DNA from: Qipengyuania sp. SS22
GTDB lineage: Bacteria > Pseudomonadota > Alphaproteobacteria > Sphingomonadales > Sphingomonadaceae
Length of the DNA: 64,000 nucleotides
Direction of reading: 5' to 3'
Assembly (NCBI RefSeq): GCF_025736935.1
Contig: NZ_CP107048.1
Coordinates: forward strand, 682,001 to 746,000
The first letter of the stretch is position 1. Each line of letters starts with the position of its first letter. Below the pieces are notes generated by a model. It had not been told where the DNA came from and made no database searches. It saw nothing but the letters and a program-made list of their open reading frames with translations. A program made the translations under genes and the position numbers. Shown here one piece after another: positions 10,384 to 19,147 of the stretch.

Positions 10384-12399
10384 ATGCCTATGCTGAAATA
10401 TCTGATGGCCGGTACGGCTCTTGCGCTGACCCTTGTCGAACCCGCGATCGCGCAGGACGCGGAAGGGGACGAGGTGATCGTCGTCACCGGTGCGGGTCTC
10501 GATACGCCCCCCGCCGCACCTGCCTATGATACGCAGGTGATCGACCGCGACCAGCTGGTCTCGGTTCCCTCGGGCCGGATCGAGGATGCGCTGTCCACGG
10601 TCGCCGGGTTCCAGCAGTTCCGCCGGTCGGACAGCCGTTCGGCCAATGCTTCCGCGCAAGGGGCGACGCTGCGTGCGCTGGGGGGCAATGCCACCAGCCG
10701 GGCGCTGGTGCTGCTCGACGGCGTGCCGATGAGCGATCCGTTCTTCGGCTATATCCCGTTCAGCGCGATCGCGCCCGAGCGGCTTGCGCAGATACGCGTC
10801 ACCCGCGGAGGTGGATCGGGTCCTTTCGGCGCAGGCGCGCTGGCGGGCACGATCGAGCTGGAAAGCGCCGGGATCGATGCGCTGAATGGCTTTGCCGGAC
10901 AGGCGCTCGTCAACGACCGGGGCGAAACCGAACTGTCGGGCAGCGCGGGCGCCAAGCTGGGCAGCGGATTTTTGGTCGCATCGGGGCGCTGGGATCGCGG
11001 GAAGGGCTTCTTCACCACGCCCGAAGCCGACCGCGTCCCACTCAGCGCGCGCGCAGCCTTCGATGGCTGGTCCGCGCAAATACGCGGCGTCGCCCCGATC
11101 GCGCAGGATATCGAGCTGCAGGTTCGCGGGCTGGCCTATCGCGATGAACGCACGCTGCGGTTCGAAGGCGCCGACAGCAGCATCGAGGGGCAGGACGCAA
11201 GCCTCCGCCTCGTCGGGCGCGGCGCGTGGAAATTCGACGCGATCGGCTATGTGCAGGCGCGCAACTTTACCAACATCGTGGTCAGCTCGAGTCGTTTCGT
11301 GCCCGTGCTCGACCAGCGCAACACGCCGGCGACCGGGCTGGGTGGGAAGTTCGAACTGCGCCCGCCGGTGGGCGGGGCGCATGTCCTGCGGCTGGGCGCC
11401 GACTATCGCCTTGCGGAGGGCGAATTGTTCGAAACCGCGATCAGCGCTTTTTCGGGCGCGGTCACCGCTCGCCGCAATGCGGGCGGGACCAACACCGATC
11501 TGGGTCTGTTCGTTGAGGATGATTGGACGCTGGGTGCGCTCGTGCTGACCGCGGGCGCGCGGCTCGACCGCTGGACGATCCGCGATGGCTTCTATCGCGA
11601 GAACGATGGTGCCGGAACCTTGGTATCGACAACCACCTATGCCGACCGGGCAGGGTGGGACGCCTCTTTCCGCGGCGGTCTGCTCTACCGAGCGAGCGAT
11701 AGCGTGGCGCTGCGTGCTGCGGCCTATTCGGGCCTGCGCCTGCCGACACTGAACGAGCTGTACCGGCCCTTCGTGGTTTTTCCCGTGGTGACGCAGGCGA
11801 ATGCGGCGCTCGAGAACGAGCGGCTCGAAGGCTTCGAACTGGGCGTGGATGTAACCCCGACGCAGGGTGTGGGCCTGTCGCTGACCGCCTTCGACAACCG
11901 CGTGAAGAACGCCGTCGCCAATGTCACGCTCGACACCAATTTGCGCCAGCGCCGCAACATCGATGCGGTGCATGCGCGCGGGATCGAGGCATCCATTGCC
12001 GCGACTCTGGGCGAGGTGTCGTTCGATGCCTCGGCGGCGTGGACCGATGCCGAAGCGCAGGGTTCGGGCTTCGCAGCTTCGCTCGATGGCAATCGCCCCT
12101 CGCAGACCCCGCGCTTCGTCGGCGGCGCGACGCTGGCTTGGCGCCCGGCCGAGAACTGGCTGCTGGCGACCACGCTGCGCCATGTCGGCGCGCAGTTCGA
12201 AGACGATCTCGAAACCGATCTCTTGCCCGCGGCGACCACGCTCGATGCCTTCGCCCAGGTGCCGCTGACCGACACCATCGCCCTGGTCCTGCGCGGCGAG
12301 AACCTCACCGACGAGAGCATCGTTACGCGCAACCAAGGCGGCTCGATCGACCTCGGCGTCCCGCGCACGGTCTGGGCCGGTGTAAAAGTGGGGCTTTAA
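10384..12399 (+). CDS. TonB-dependent outer-membrane receptor, ligand unknown
   Basis: Encodes 671 aa. A signal peptide ends near AIAQ-DAEG, followed by a TonB-box-like DEVIVVTG, a plug domain (residues about 45-160, with ALVLLDGVPMSDPFFGYIPF) and a beta-barrel ending in a C-terminal aromatic/leucine strand (VWAGVKVGL). The size fits BtuB or siderophore-type receptors rather than the larger carbohydrate receptors such as the one at 22.4 kb. No siderophore, cobalamin or heme genes lie nearby, and no B12 riboswitch could be seen in the 105-bp upstream gap. The substrate cannot be assigned. Confidence 0.9.
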   Translation: MPMLKYLMAGTALALTLVEPAIAQDAEGDEVIVVTGAGLDTPPAAPAYDTQVIDRDQLVSVPSGRIEDALSTVAGFQQFRRSDSRSANASAQGATLRALGGNATSRALVLLDGVPMSDPFFGYIPFSAIAPERLAQIRVTRGGGSGPFGAGALAGTIELESAGIDALNGFAGQALVNDRGETELSGSAGAKLGSGFLVASGRWDRGKGFFTTPEADRVPLSARAAFDGWSAQIRGVAPIAQDIELQVRGLAYRDERTLRFEGADSSIEGQDASLRLVGRGAWKFDAIGYVQARNFTNIVVSSSRFVPVLDQRNTPATGLGGKFELRPPVGGAHVLRLGADYRLAEGELFETAISAFSGAVTARRNAGGTNTDLGLFVEDDWTLGALVLTAGARLDRWTIRDGFYRENDGAGTLVSTTTYADRAGWDASFRGGLLYRASDSVALRAAAYSGLRLPTLNELYRPFVVFPVVTQANAALENERLEGFELGVDVTPTQGVGLSLTAFDNRVKNAVANVTLDTNLRQRRNIDAVHARGIEASIAATLGEVSFDASAAWTDAEAQGSGFAASLDGNRPSQTPRFVGGATLAWRPAENWLLATTLRHVGAQFEDDLETDLLPAATTLDAFAQVPLTDTIALVLRGENLTDESIVTRNQGGSIDLGVPRTVWAGVKVGL

Positions 12400-12456
12400 A
12401 CGCGCCGCGGTCCATCCGGGGCAGGGTAGGTGGCGATCAGCCCGTCATAGGTTCTC

Positions 12457-13866
12457 TTAGGGAGAGCGTTCCAGACCGCCGCCCAGCGCGACGAACAGTG
12501 TCGTGCCATTCTGCAGATAGGCCCGGCGCGTGGTGAGCAATTGCTGGCGCGCGGAGAACAGATTGCGTTCTGCGTCGAGGACTTCGAGGTAGTCGGCCAC
12601 GCCTTCGCGATAGCGCAGGCGTGCCAGCCGAGCGATGCGTTCCTGTGCAGCGACGCCCTGTTCCTGCGCGGCGACCTGTTCGGCCAGCCAGCGGCGTCCG
12701 GCAAGCCCGTCGGATACTTCGCGGAATGCAGTCTGCACGGCCTTTTCATACAGCGCGACCTGTTCGGTTTCGCGCGCCCGGGCGAGGTCGAGATCGGCTT
12801 CGCGTGCGCCCCAATCGAAGATCGGCAGCGAGATCGACGGGCCGAACGACCAGCTGAACCCGTCCGAACCGAACAGATTACCCAGATCGCTCGAGGCGAA
12901 ACCGGCGCTGCCGGTCAGCGAAATGCTCGGGAAGAAGGCGGCCCGCGCGGCACCGATATTGGCGCGCGCGGCGCGCAGCTGTTCTTCGGCGGCCACGATA
13001 TCGGGCCGGACCAGCATGAGGTCCGACGGCGTCGCCGCATCGAGCACCATCGCATTTTCCTGCGCGACCATCTGCAGCGCGGCAGGCAATGCGTCCGGAC
13101 GCGCGCCGCCGGCCAGCACCGATAGCTGGTTACGCAGCCGCGCCTGCGCCAGTTTCTCCGCTGCCAGCTGCTGCTCGGCCGTGGTGAGCAGCGTTTCCGC
13201 CTGCCGAAACGGCAGCGCCGAAGTCACGCCCGCATCAAGCCGCAATTGCGCGATCCGCAACCCCTCCTGTCGGCTTTCCAGCGTGGCCTGGGCGAGGTCG
13301 ATCTGGTCATTGGTTTCGAGCAGCTCGAAATAGGTCGAGGCGACATCGGCAATCAGCGAGAGATAGAAGGCGCGCTGGGTGGCTTCTGTCGCCAGATATT
13401 GCGCGCGCGCCGCATCGGACAAATTGGCTACCCGGCCCCAAAAGTCGAGCTCGAAAGATGTGACACCGACGCCGACATCGAAGCGCTCGGTGGTCACCGC
13501 TCCCGTTGCCGCAGGGTCCACCGTGCCGAGCGGCGTGCGCGTGCGGTTGGCCGAAGCATTGGCGACCGCGGTGGGCAGGCGGCGGCTGTCTTGGATGCGG
13601 TACTGCGCGCGCGCTTGTTCGATCCGCGCGGTCGCGGCAATCAGGTCGCGATTGTTGGCTACCGCGGTATCGATCAGCGCGACCAGACGGGGGTCGATAA
13701 ACCAGTCGCGGTAGGACAGCGTGCTGGCGACGACCGTTCCGTCGGGGCGGTACTCGGGATCGTAAGCCGCGGCACTGGCGAGCGGCGGACGCGCGTGATC
13801 GGGCGCCATATTGACGCAGCCGGCCAGCGCCAGCGCCATCATGCTGGCGCAGAACATGCGGGTCAT
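12457..13866 (-). CDS. RND efflux system outer-membrane lipoprotein (OprM/NodT family)
   Basis: Encodes 469 aa. The N-terminus has a lipoprotein signal with lipobox LAGC around residue 16. Two outer-membrane-factor repeats follow, rich in long alpha-helical hairpins with alanine, glutamine and arginine, as in TolC-like channels. It is the last gene of a three-gene minus-strand operon. Its ATG overlaps the stop of the RND pump gene by 4 bp (ATGA), implying translational coupling. It forms the outer-membrane exit duct for the pump and the periplasmic adaptor encoded upstream. Confidence 0.95.
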   Translation of the reverse strand: MTRMFCASMMALALAGCVNMAPDHARPPLASAAAYDPEYRPDGTVVASTLSYRDWFIDPRLVALIDTAVANNRDLIAATARIEQARAQYRIQDSRRLPTAVANASANRTRTPLGTVDPAATGAVTTERFDVGVGVTSFELDFWGRVANLSDAARAQYLATEATQRAFYLSLIADVASTYFELLETNDQIDLAQATLESRQEGLRIAQLRLDAGVTSALPFRQAETLLTTAEQQLAAEKLAQARLRNQLSVLAGGARPDALPAALQMVAQENAMVLDAATPSDLMLVRPDIVAAEEQLRAARANIGAARAAFFPSISLTGSAGFASSDLGNLFGSDGFSWSFGPSISLPIFDWGAREADLDLARARETEQVALYEKAVQTAFREVSDGLAGRRWLAEQVAAQEQGVAAQERIARLARLRYREGVADYLEVLDAERNLFSARQQLLTTRRAYLQNGTTLFVALGGGLERSP

Positions 13867-16800
13867 GCCGGTTCTCCTTCGAGGTCGCTGGCGGGCGTGG
13901 GTTTGCGTTTTCCGATGCGGGTGCGGATCAGCAGGTAGAGCAGCGGGATCACGAAAATCCCGATCAGCGTTGCCGCGATCATGCCGCCCATGACGCCCGT
14001 CCCGACCGCGATACGGCTGGCTGCGCCGGCCCCCGTCGACAGCACCAGCGGCACCATGCCGAGGATGAAGGCGAGCGAGGTCATAATGATCGGCCGCAGG
14101 CGCAGGAGGGCCGCCGTTTTAACGGCCTCGAGCGGGCTCTTGCCGTCGTCTTCCTGCTCGATCGCGAACTCCACGATCAGGATGGCGTTCTTGGCCGCCA
14201 GCCCGATGATGGTGATCAGCCCGACATTGAAATAGATGTCGGCAGACAGGCCGCGCGCCATGGTGAACACCACGGAGCCGAGCACACCCATCGGGACGAT
14301 CAGCAGCACCGACAAGGGCACCGACCAGCTTTCGTAAAGCGCGGCCAGCACGAGGAAGACGATCACCACAGACAGGCCCAGCAGCAGGCCCATCTGGCCA
14401 CCCGCCTGCTTTTCCTCATAGCTGATCCCGGTCCATTCGAAGTCGACGCCGGCGGGCAATTGGCTCGCCAGCTGTTCCATCTCGATCAACGCGGCACCCG
14501 AGGATTGACCGGGGGCTGCGGTGCCCGAAATGGTCATCGCGGGATAGCCATTGTAGCGCGCCAGGCTGGGGGGTCCCGCGGTCCATTCGGCAGTGGCGAA
14601 GGAACTGAACGGCACCAGCGCGCCATCGGCATTGGGAATGCGCAGCGACAGGACGTCCTCGGGCGTCATCCGGTGCGGCGCATCGGCCTGCACCAGCACC
14701 TGCAGCACCCGGCCTTGGCGGTTGAAGTCATTGGCATAGGCCGACCCGAAATTGATCGACAGCGCATTGTTCACATCGTCCATCGACAAGCCCATCGCCC
14801 GGGCTTGCACCCGGTCGACTTCGACATGCAGCTGGGGTGCGGGCGGCTGGTCTTCGGGCCGGATATTGGCCAGCGTCTCGCTTTGCGAAGCCATGCCCAG
14901 CAATTGGTTGCGCGCGTCGGTCAGCGCATCGCGGCCAAGGCCGGCGCGGTCCTGCAGCTTCATCGTGAAACCGCTGGCCTGGCCGAGCGACTGGATCGGA
15001 GGCGGCTGGATGGCGAAGGCCAGCGCATTGTCGAGCCCCATGAACGTCTCCATGGCCTGGCCGACCAGACCCTCGGCGGAACTTTCGGCTCCGCTGCGCT
15101 CGCCCCACTCCTTGAGCGGGGTGAACATCATGGCGTTGTTCTGGCCTTGGCCGAAGAAACTGAAACCGCGGACCACGACTACGCGTTCGGTTTCTTCGCG
15201 CGATTGCCAGAATGCCTCGACCGGTTCGATCGCTTCATCGAGCCGTTCCTGCGTCGAGCCGGTGGGCGATTGCACCACGGTGATGACATAGCCCTGGTCT
15301 TCGGTCGGGAGGAACCCGCCCGGCAGGCGGACGAACAGCAGGCCGGTGATCCCCGCCAGCAGCAGGAAGACCGCGAGCCCACGCATCGGGCGACCGAGGA
15401 TCGCGGAGTTCGTGCGGCCGTATTTCTCGGTCATCCGCGCGAACCAGCGGTTGAAGCCGCCGAAAAAGCGCCCCGACGCGTGGCGGGCCTGTTCGACCCG
15501 GCCGCGCCAGCCGTCGGGCAGCGGGCGTGGCTCGTCCGGCTCGGCTTCTTCGGTCCCGTCATGATCCTGCACGTCTTCCATGCGCAGGAAAGTCGCGCAC
15601 AATGCCGGGGTCAGCGAAAGCGCCAGCACGGCGGAGAAGAAGATCGAGATCGCGAGTGTGACCGAGAACTGGCGGTAGATCCCACCGGTCGAACCGGGGA
15701 AGAAGGCCATCGGCAGGAACACCGCGATGAGGACCAGTGTGATACCGACGATCGCGCCGGTGATCTGGTCCATCGCCTTGCGCGTCGCCTCGAGCGGGCC
15801 GAGCCCTTCCTCGCGCATTATCCGCTCGACATTCTCGATGACCACGATCGCATCATCGACAAGGATACCGATTGCCAGCACCATGCCGAACAGCGTCAGC
15901 ACGTTGATCGAAAAGCCGAACAGCCACAGGCCCAGGCAAGCGCCAGCCAGCGCGATCGGGACGACCAGCGTCGGGATCAGTGTCGCGCGCCAGTTCTGCA
16001 GGAACAGGAACATGACCAGGAAGACCAGCGCCATGGCTTCGATCAGCGTCTTGACCACTTCCTCGACCGAGGCCTCGACAAAGGGCGTGGTGTCGTAAGG
16101 AATCGACCAGGCGACATCGTTGGGCAAGCCCGCGCCGATTTCCGCCATCCGTTCATTGACGCCCTCGGCAGTGGCCAGCGCATTGGCGCCGGTCGCCAGC
16201 TGTACCGCCATGCCGGCCATCGCCTGGCCGTCGAGCGTGGTCGATGTGGCATAGCTTTGTGCACCGATCTCGACCCGCGCAACATCGCCCAGCCGCACGC
16301 TGGCGCCGCCCGCATCTGCGCGCAGGATGATCCGCCGGAACTCGTCCTCGGTCTCGAAGCGGTTCTCGGTCGTGATCGTGGCGGTGATCTGCTGGCCTTC
16401 CTGCAAGGGCAGGGCTCCCAGCGAACCGCCCGCGGTCTGGGCGTTCTGCTCGCGGATCGCGGCTACAACTGCGCTGGGCGAAAGATTGTAGGAAGCCAGC
16501 TTTTCGGGATCGAGCCAGATGCGCATCGCATATTCGGAGCCGAACAGCGTGACATCGCCGACGCCGGTCACACGGCGCAATTCGTCGATCACCTGGGTGG
16601 AGGCGATATTGCCGAGATCGGTCGAGTCGAGCGTTCCCGATTCCGAAGTCAGCGCGACGATCATCAGGAAGCCGGCGTTCGCCTGGCGCACATTAATACC
16701 CTGGCGGCGGACTTCTTCGGGCAGCCGGGCCTCGACCGTGCTCAGCCGGTTCTGCACCTCGGTCTGCGCGATATCGATGTCGGTGCCCGCTTCGAAGGTC

Positions 16801-17081
16801 AACGTGATCGAGGCAGTGCCGTTCGAAAGGCTCGACGAGGCCATGTAGAGGAAACCCTCGACGCCATTGAGCTGCTGTTCGATGACCTGCGTGACGTTCT
16901 GCTCGAGCGTCTGGGCATCGGCGCCGGGATAGACCACGCTGATCGCCAGCGAAGGCGGGGCGACCTCGGGATATTGTTCGATCGGCAAGGTACGCAGGGC
17001 AATGAAGCCCGACAGCAGGATGCCGAGCGAGATCACCCAGGCGAAGATCGGCCGGTCGATGAAGAAACGCGCCATGATCAA
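13863..17081 (-). CDS. RND multidrug efflux permease (AcrB/HAE1 type)
   Basis: Encodes 1072 aa, normal for hydrophobe/amphiphile RND pumps. The first membrane helix begins at RPIFAWVISLGILL. The proton-relay aspartate pair is visible in ILVDDAIVVIENVERIM, and the relay lysine in GLAAKNAILIVEFA. Two large periplasmic loops provide the porter and docking domains. It uses the proton gradient to export hydrophobic drugs, solvents or bile-like compounds. It overlaps both neighbours by 4 bp and is probably controlled by the divergent TetR gene at 18361. The substrate range is unknown. Confidence 0.97.
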   Translation of the reverse strand: MIMARFFIDRPIFAWVISLGILLSGFIALRTLPIEQYPEVAPPSLAISVVYPGADAQTLEQNVTQVIEQQLNGVEGFLYMASSSLSNGTASITLTFEAGTDIDIAQTEVQNRLSTVEARLPEEVRRQGINVRQANAGFLMIVALTSESGTLDSTDLGNIASTQVIDELRRVTGVGDVTLFGSEYAMRIWLDPEKLASYNLSPSAVVAAIREQNAQTAGGSLGALPLQEGQQITATITTENRFETEDEFRRIILRADAGGASVRLGDVARVEIGAQSYATSTTLDGQAMAGMAVQLATGANALATAEGVNERMAEIGAGLPNDVAWSIPYDTTPFVEASVEEVVKTLIEAMALVFLVMFLFLQNWRATLIPTLVVPIALAGACLGLWLFGFSINVLTLFGMVLAIGILVDDAIVVIENVERIMREEGLGPLEATRKAMDQITGAIVGITLVLIAVFLPMAFFPGSTGGIYRQFSVTLAISIFFSAVLALSLTPALCATFLRMEDVQDHDGTEEAEPDEPRPLPDGWRGRVEQARHASGRFFGGFNRWFARMTEKYGRTNSAILGRPMRGLAVFLLLAGITGLLFVRLPGGFLPTEDQGYVITVVQSPTGSTQERLDEAIEPVEAFWQSREETERVVVVRGFSFFGQGQNNAMMFTPLKEWGERSGAESSAEGLVGQAMETFMGLDNALAFAIQPPPIQSLGQASGFTMKLQDRAGLGRDALTDARNQLLGMASQSETLANIRPEDQPPAPQLHVEVDRVQARAMGLSMDDVNNALSINFGSAYANDFNRQGRVLQVLVQADAPHRMTPEDVLSLRIPNADGALVPFSSFATAEWTAGPPSLARYNGYPAMTISGTAAPGQSSGAALIEMEQLASQLPAGVDFEWTGISYEEKQAGGQMGLLLGLSVVIVFLVLAALYESWSVPLSVLLIVPMGVLGSVVFTMARGLSADIYFNVGLITIIGLAAKNAILIVEFAIEQEDDGKSPLEAVKTAALLRLRPIIMTSLAFILGMVPLVLSTGAGAASRIAVGTGVMGGMIAATLIGIFVIPLLYLLIRTRIGKRKPTPASDLEGEPA

Positions 17082-18241
17082 TCGGCCTTTGCAGCGGGCG
17101 TTGAGGCTGCGGCATTGCGGCCGGTGGCGGCATTGGCGATCTGCACGGGCATGCCGGGCTGCAGTTTCTGCAGGTTCGACACGATCACCCGGTCGCCGGG
17201 CTCAAGCCCGCTTTCAACGACCCAGCTATCGCCCATCAGCTGGCCCAGCTTGACCGGGCGGACCGCGGCCTTTCCGTCCTTGTCGACGATCATCACCGTG
17301 CCGCCCGCGTCGGCCACGGTCACCGCACGCTGCGGAATGGCGATCACGTCGTTGACCTTGCCCGCATAGATCCGCGCGTTGACGAATTCGCCCGACAGCA
17401 GGAGTCCGTCGGGATTGGGGAATTCCGCGCGCAGCTGGACCGTGCCGGTGGCCTCATCGACCGAGAAGTCGAGGAATTCGATCAGGCCGGGCAATTCGTA
17501 TTCGGTACCATCGGGGAACAGCAGCCGGACCTCGACCGCATCGCCCGGGTCGAGATCGAGCTGACCGCTGGCAATCGCGCGGCGGATCTGGAGCACTTCG
17601 GTGGCCGATTGCGAGAAGGACACGTAGATCGGCGAGATCTGCTCGATCCGTGTCATCAGCGTTCCCTCCGCCTGCGACACCAGCGCGCCCTCGGTCACCG
17701 CAGCACGTCCGGCGCGGCCCGCAATCGGTGCGCGAACCGTGGTATAGCCAAGCTGGAGCGAGGACGCGCGCAGCTGCGCCTGGATCTGCGCGACATTGGC
17801 ATTGGCTTCGCGCGCGGCGGCCTGCGCGGCGTCGAATTCCTGACCGCTGATGGCATTCTCGGCAACCAGCGGGCGATAGCGTGCGACTACCGCATTCGCA
17901 TTTGCGGCAGTGGCCTTGGCGCGGTCCAAGCTGGCTTGCGTCTGCGCAAAGCTGGCGCGCAGTTCCGCCGGATCGATGCGGAACAGTGCCTGCCCCTGAC
18001 CGACGTCGGTGCCTTCCTCATAGACCCGCTGCTGGACGATCCCGGTGACCCGTGCGCGGACTTCCGCGACCCGGACCGGCTCGACGCGCCCCGGCAGCTC
18101 GAGGATGTTGTCGAGATCGGTTTCGCCGACCGTGATCGTCCGGACCGGGATGGCCTGACCCTCCGGCGCTGTATCGGGCGACGAGCAGGCGGCGGCTAAG
18201 AGGCCGAGCAGAAGCAGGAGCAGAGTGCGAAGATGCGTCAT
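17078..18241 (-). CDS. RND efflux periplasmic adaptor lipoprotein (AcrA/MexA family)
   Basis: Encodes 387 aa from the ATG at 18241, which has AAGGA 8 nt upstream; the reading to 18376 would run through the operator into the TetR start region. The protein starts MTHLRTLLLLLLGLLAAAC, a lipoprotein signal with lipobox AAAC. The split lipoyl/biotinyl-like hairpin surrounds a coiled coil (about residues 100-165, rich in A, Q and R), followed by beta-barrel and membrane-proximal domains. It bridges the inner-membrane pump and the outer-membrane channel. It is the first gene of the efflux operon. Confidence 0.95.
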   Translation of the reverse strand: MTHLRTLLLLLLGLLAAACSSPDTAPEGQAIPVRTITVGETDLDNILELPGRVEPVRVAEVRARVTGIVQQRVYEEGTDVGQGQALFRIDPAELRASFAQTQASLDRAKATAANANAVVARYRPLVAENAISGQEFDAAQAAAREANANVAQIQAQLRASSLQLGYTTVRAPIAGRAGRAAVTEGALVSQAEGTLMTRIEQISPIYVSFSQSATEVLQIRRAIASGQLDLDPGDAVEVRLLFPDGTEYELPGLIEFLDFSVDEATGTVQLRAEFPNPDGLLLSGEFVNARIYAGKVNDVIAIPQRAVTVADAGGTVMIVDKDGKAAVRPVKLGQLMGDSWVVESGLEPGDRVIVSNLQKLQPGMPVQIANAATGRNAAASTPAAKAD

Positions 18242-18304
18242 GGGGATTCCTTGCGAAGGGCGACTCACCCTGCGACCGGTGGTGCGATTAGCGCCGCGTT
18301 TTGA

Positions 18305-18331
18305 CAATTTCGATACACTTGTAAATTGACA
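18305..18331. promoter_or_regulatory. Candidate TetR operator between efflux operon and its regulator
   Basis: In the AT-rich gap between the divergent adaptor and TetR genes, CAATTT (18305-18310) and AAATTG (18323-18328) form an inverted repeat with a 12-nt spacer. A nested near-palindrome TGTAAATTGACA lies at 18320-18331, and TTGACA also occurs at 18301-18306. This is the expected place for autoregulation and efflux repression. Which dyad is bound is inferred only. Confidence 0.5.
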
Positions 18332-18360
18332 TTTTTGCATCAGATGTCCAGTTAACCTGC

Positions 18361-18930
18361 ATGGAAGAGAGAGCATGCAGGATCGCCGCGGCGGGCTATG
18401 GGGTCATCAGTCAATACGGCATCAGACGCGCCACGATGAACGATGTCGCTACGGCAGCGGGGGTTTCGCGGCAGACCATATACAATGTTTTTCCGAACCG
18501 CGAGGCGCTGCTAATCGGCGTCGTGCGCTATCATTTCGAATCGAAGTGGAGCGCGATCCGCGAGTCATGCGCTACTACCCACGACCGCCGCGAACGGTTC
18601 CAGGCGCTGCTCGACAATCTGGTGATCGAGCCGTGGGAATCGATCCAGACAATGCCGCATGCGGACGAGCTCGAGCTCGAACTGGCCACCACGATCAAGC
18701 AGGAACTCGCCGAAGTCCATGTCGAGGCGCAGCGCAATCTGTGCGAATTCCTGCTCGAATACCAGGACGCGCTCGAACGCCGCCACATCACCGCCAAGGG
18801 CCTGGGCGAAATGCTCCACCATTCGATCGTCGGGCTGAAACTGAGCACCACGACGCGCGAACAGATCGAATCCGTCGCCGCCACCATGCTGGCCTGCCTG
18901 CTCGCGCTTACCGATCCGGAGGGTGGCTGA
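18361..18930 (+). CDS. TetR-family repressor, divergent from RND efflux operon
   Basis: Encodes 189 aa. Residues 1-60 form the TetR DNA-binding domain: the helix-turn-helix is recognisable in ATMNDVATAAGVSRQTIYNVF, followed by the conserved F.NREAL turn. The C-terminal ligand-binding part is not assignable to a subfamily by eye. The divergent position next to the efflux adaptor, with inverted repeats between, implies repression of the pump relieved by a pump substrate. The gene lies just outside the tRNA-Pro island, whose left border is 114 bp past its stop. Confidence 0.9.
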   Translation: MEERACRIAAAGYGVISQYGIRRATMNDVATAAGVSRQTIYNVFPNREALLIGVVRYHFESKWSAIRESCATTHDRRERFQALLDNLVIEPWESIQTMPHADELELELATTIKQELAEVHVEAQRNLCEFLLEYQDALERRHITAKGLGEMLHHSIVGLKLSTTTREQIESVAATMLACLLALTDPEGG

Positions 18931-19043
18931 AGGGAAGACGCACCCGAAGCAGCGGATCATAGAACCAAATTCCGCGCGCATCCGTGCGGCGTTCCACTAC
19001 AGGTATGGAAACGGATCCTTGATCCGGACGCTACAATTCAAGT

Positions 19044-19063
19044 TGGTTGGGGAGAGAGGATTC
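19044..19063 (+). repeat. Distal attachment-site repeat (copy of tRNA-Pro 3' end)
   Basis: The sequence TGGTTGGGGAGAGAGGATTC matches 28127-28146 at 19 of 20 positions, the only difference being the fifth base (T here, C in the tRNA). The following base also differs (C against G). The 15-nt core GGGGAGAGAGGATTC is identical. This is the displaced tRNA end expected at the far border of an island. Confidence 0.85.
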
Positions 19064-19147
19064 CCGACCAATTTTCGCACATACCTAAGCGATCGCAGAG
19101 GTCGGCCGATGTTTTGCGAACTGAGCCGATTAGGCCGTTTGGTGACC

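Noticed and set aside
10369..12336. 655-codon minus-strand frame opposite the first TonB receptor
   Set aside because: Antisense to a receptor with signal peptide, plug and barrel; no domain in the antisense product.
14460..17369. 969-codon plus-strand frame opposite the RND pump
   Set aside because: A shadow of the pump gene: low-complexity Arg/Gln/Asp-rich product, no ribosome site, and the opposite strand encodes a textbook RND protein.
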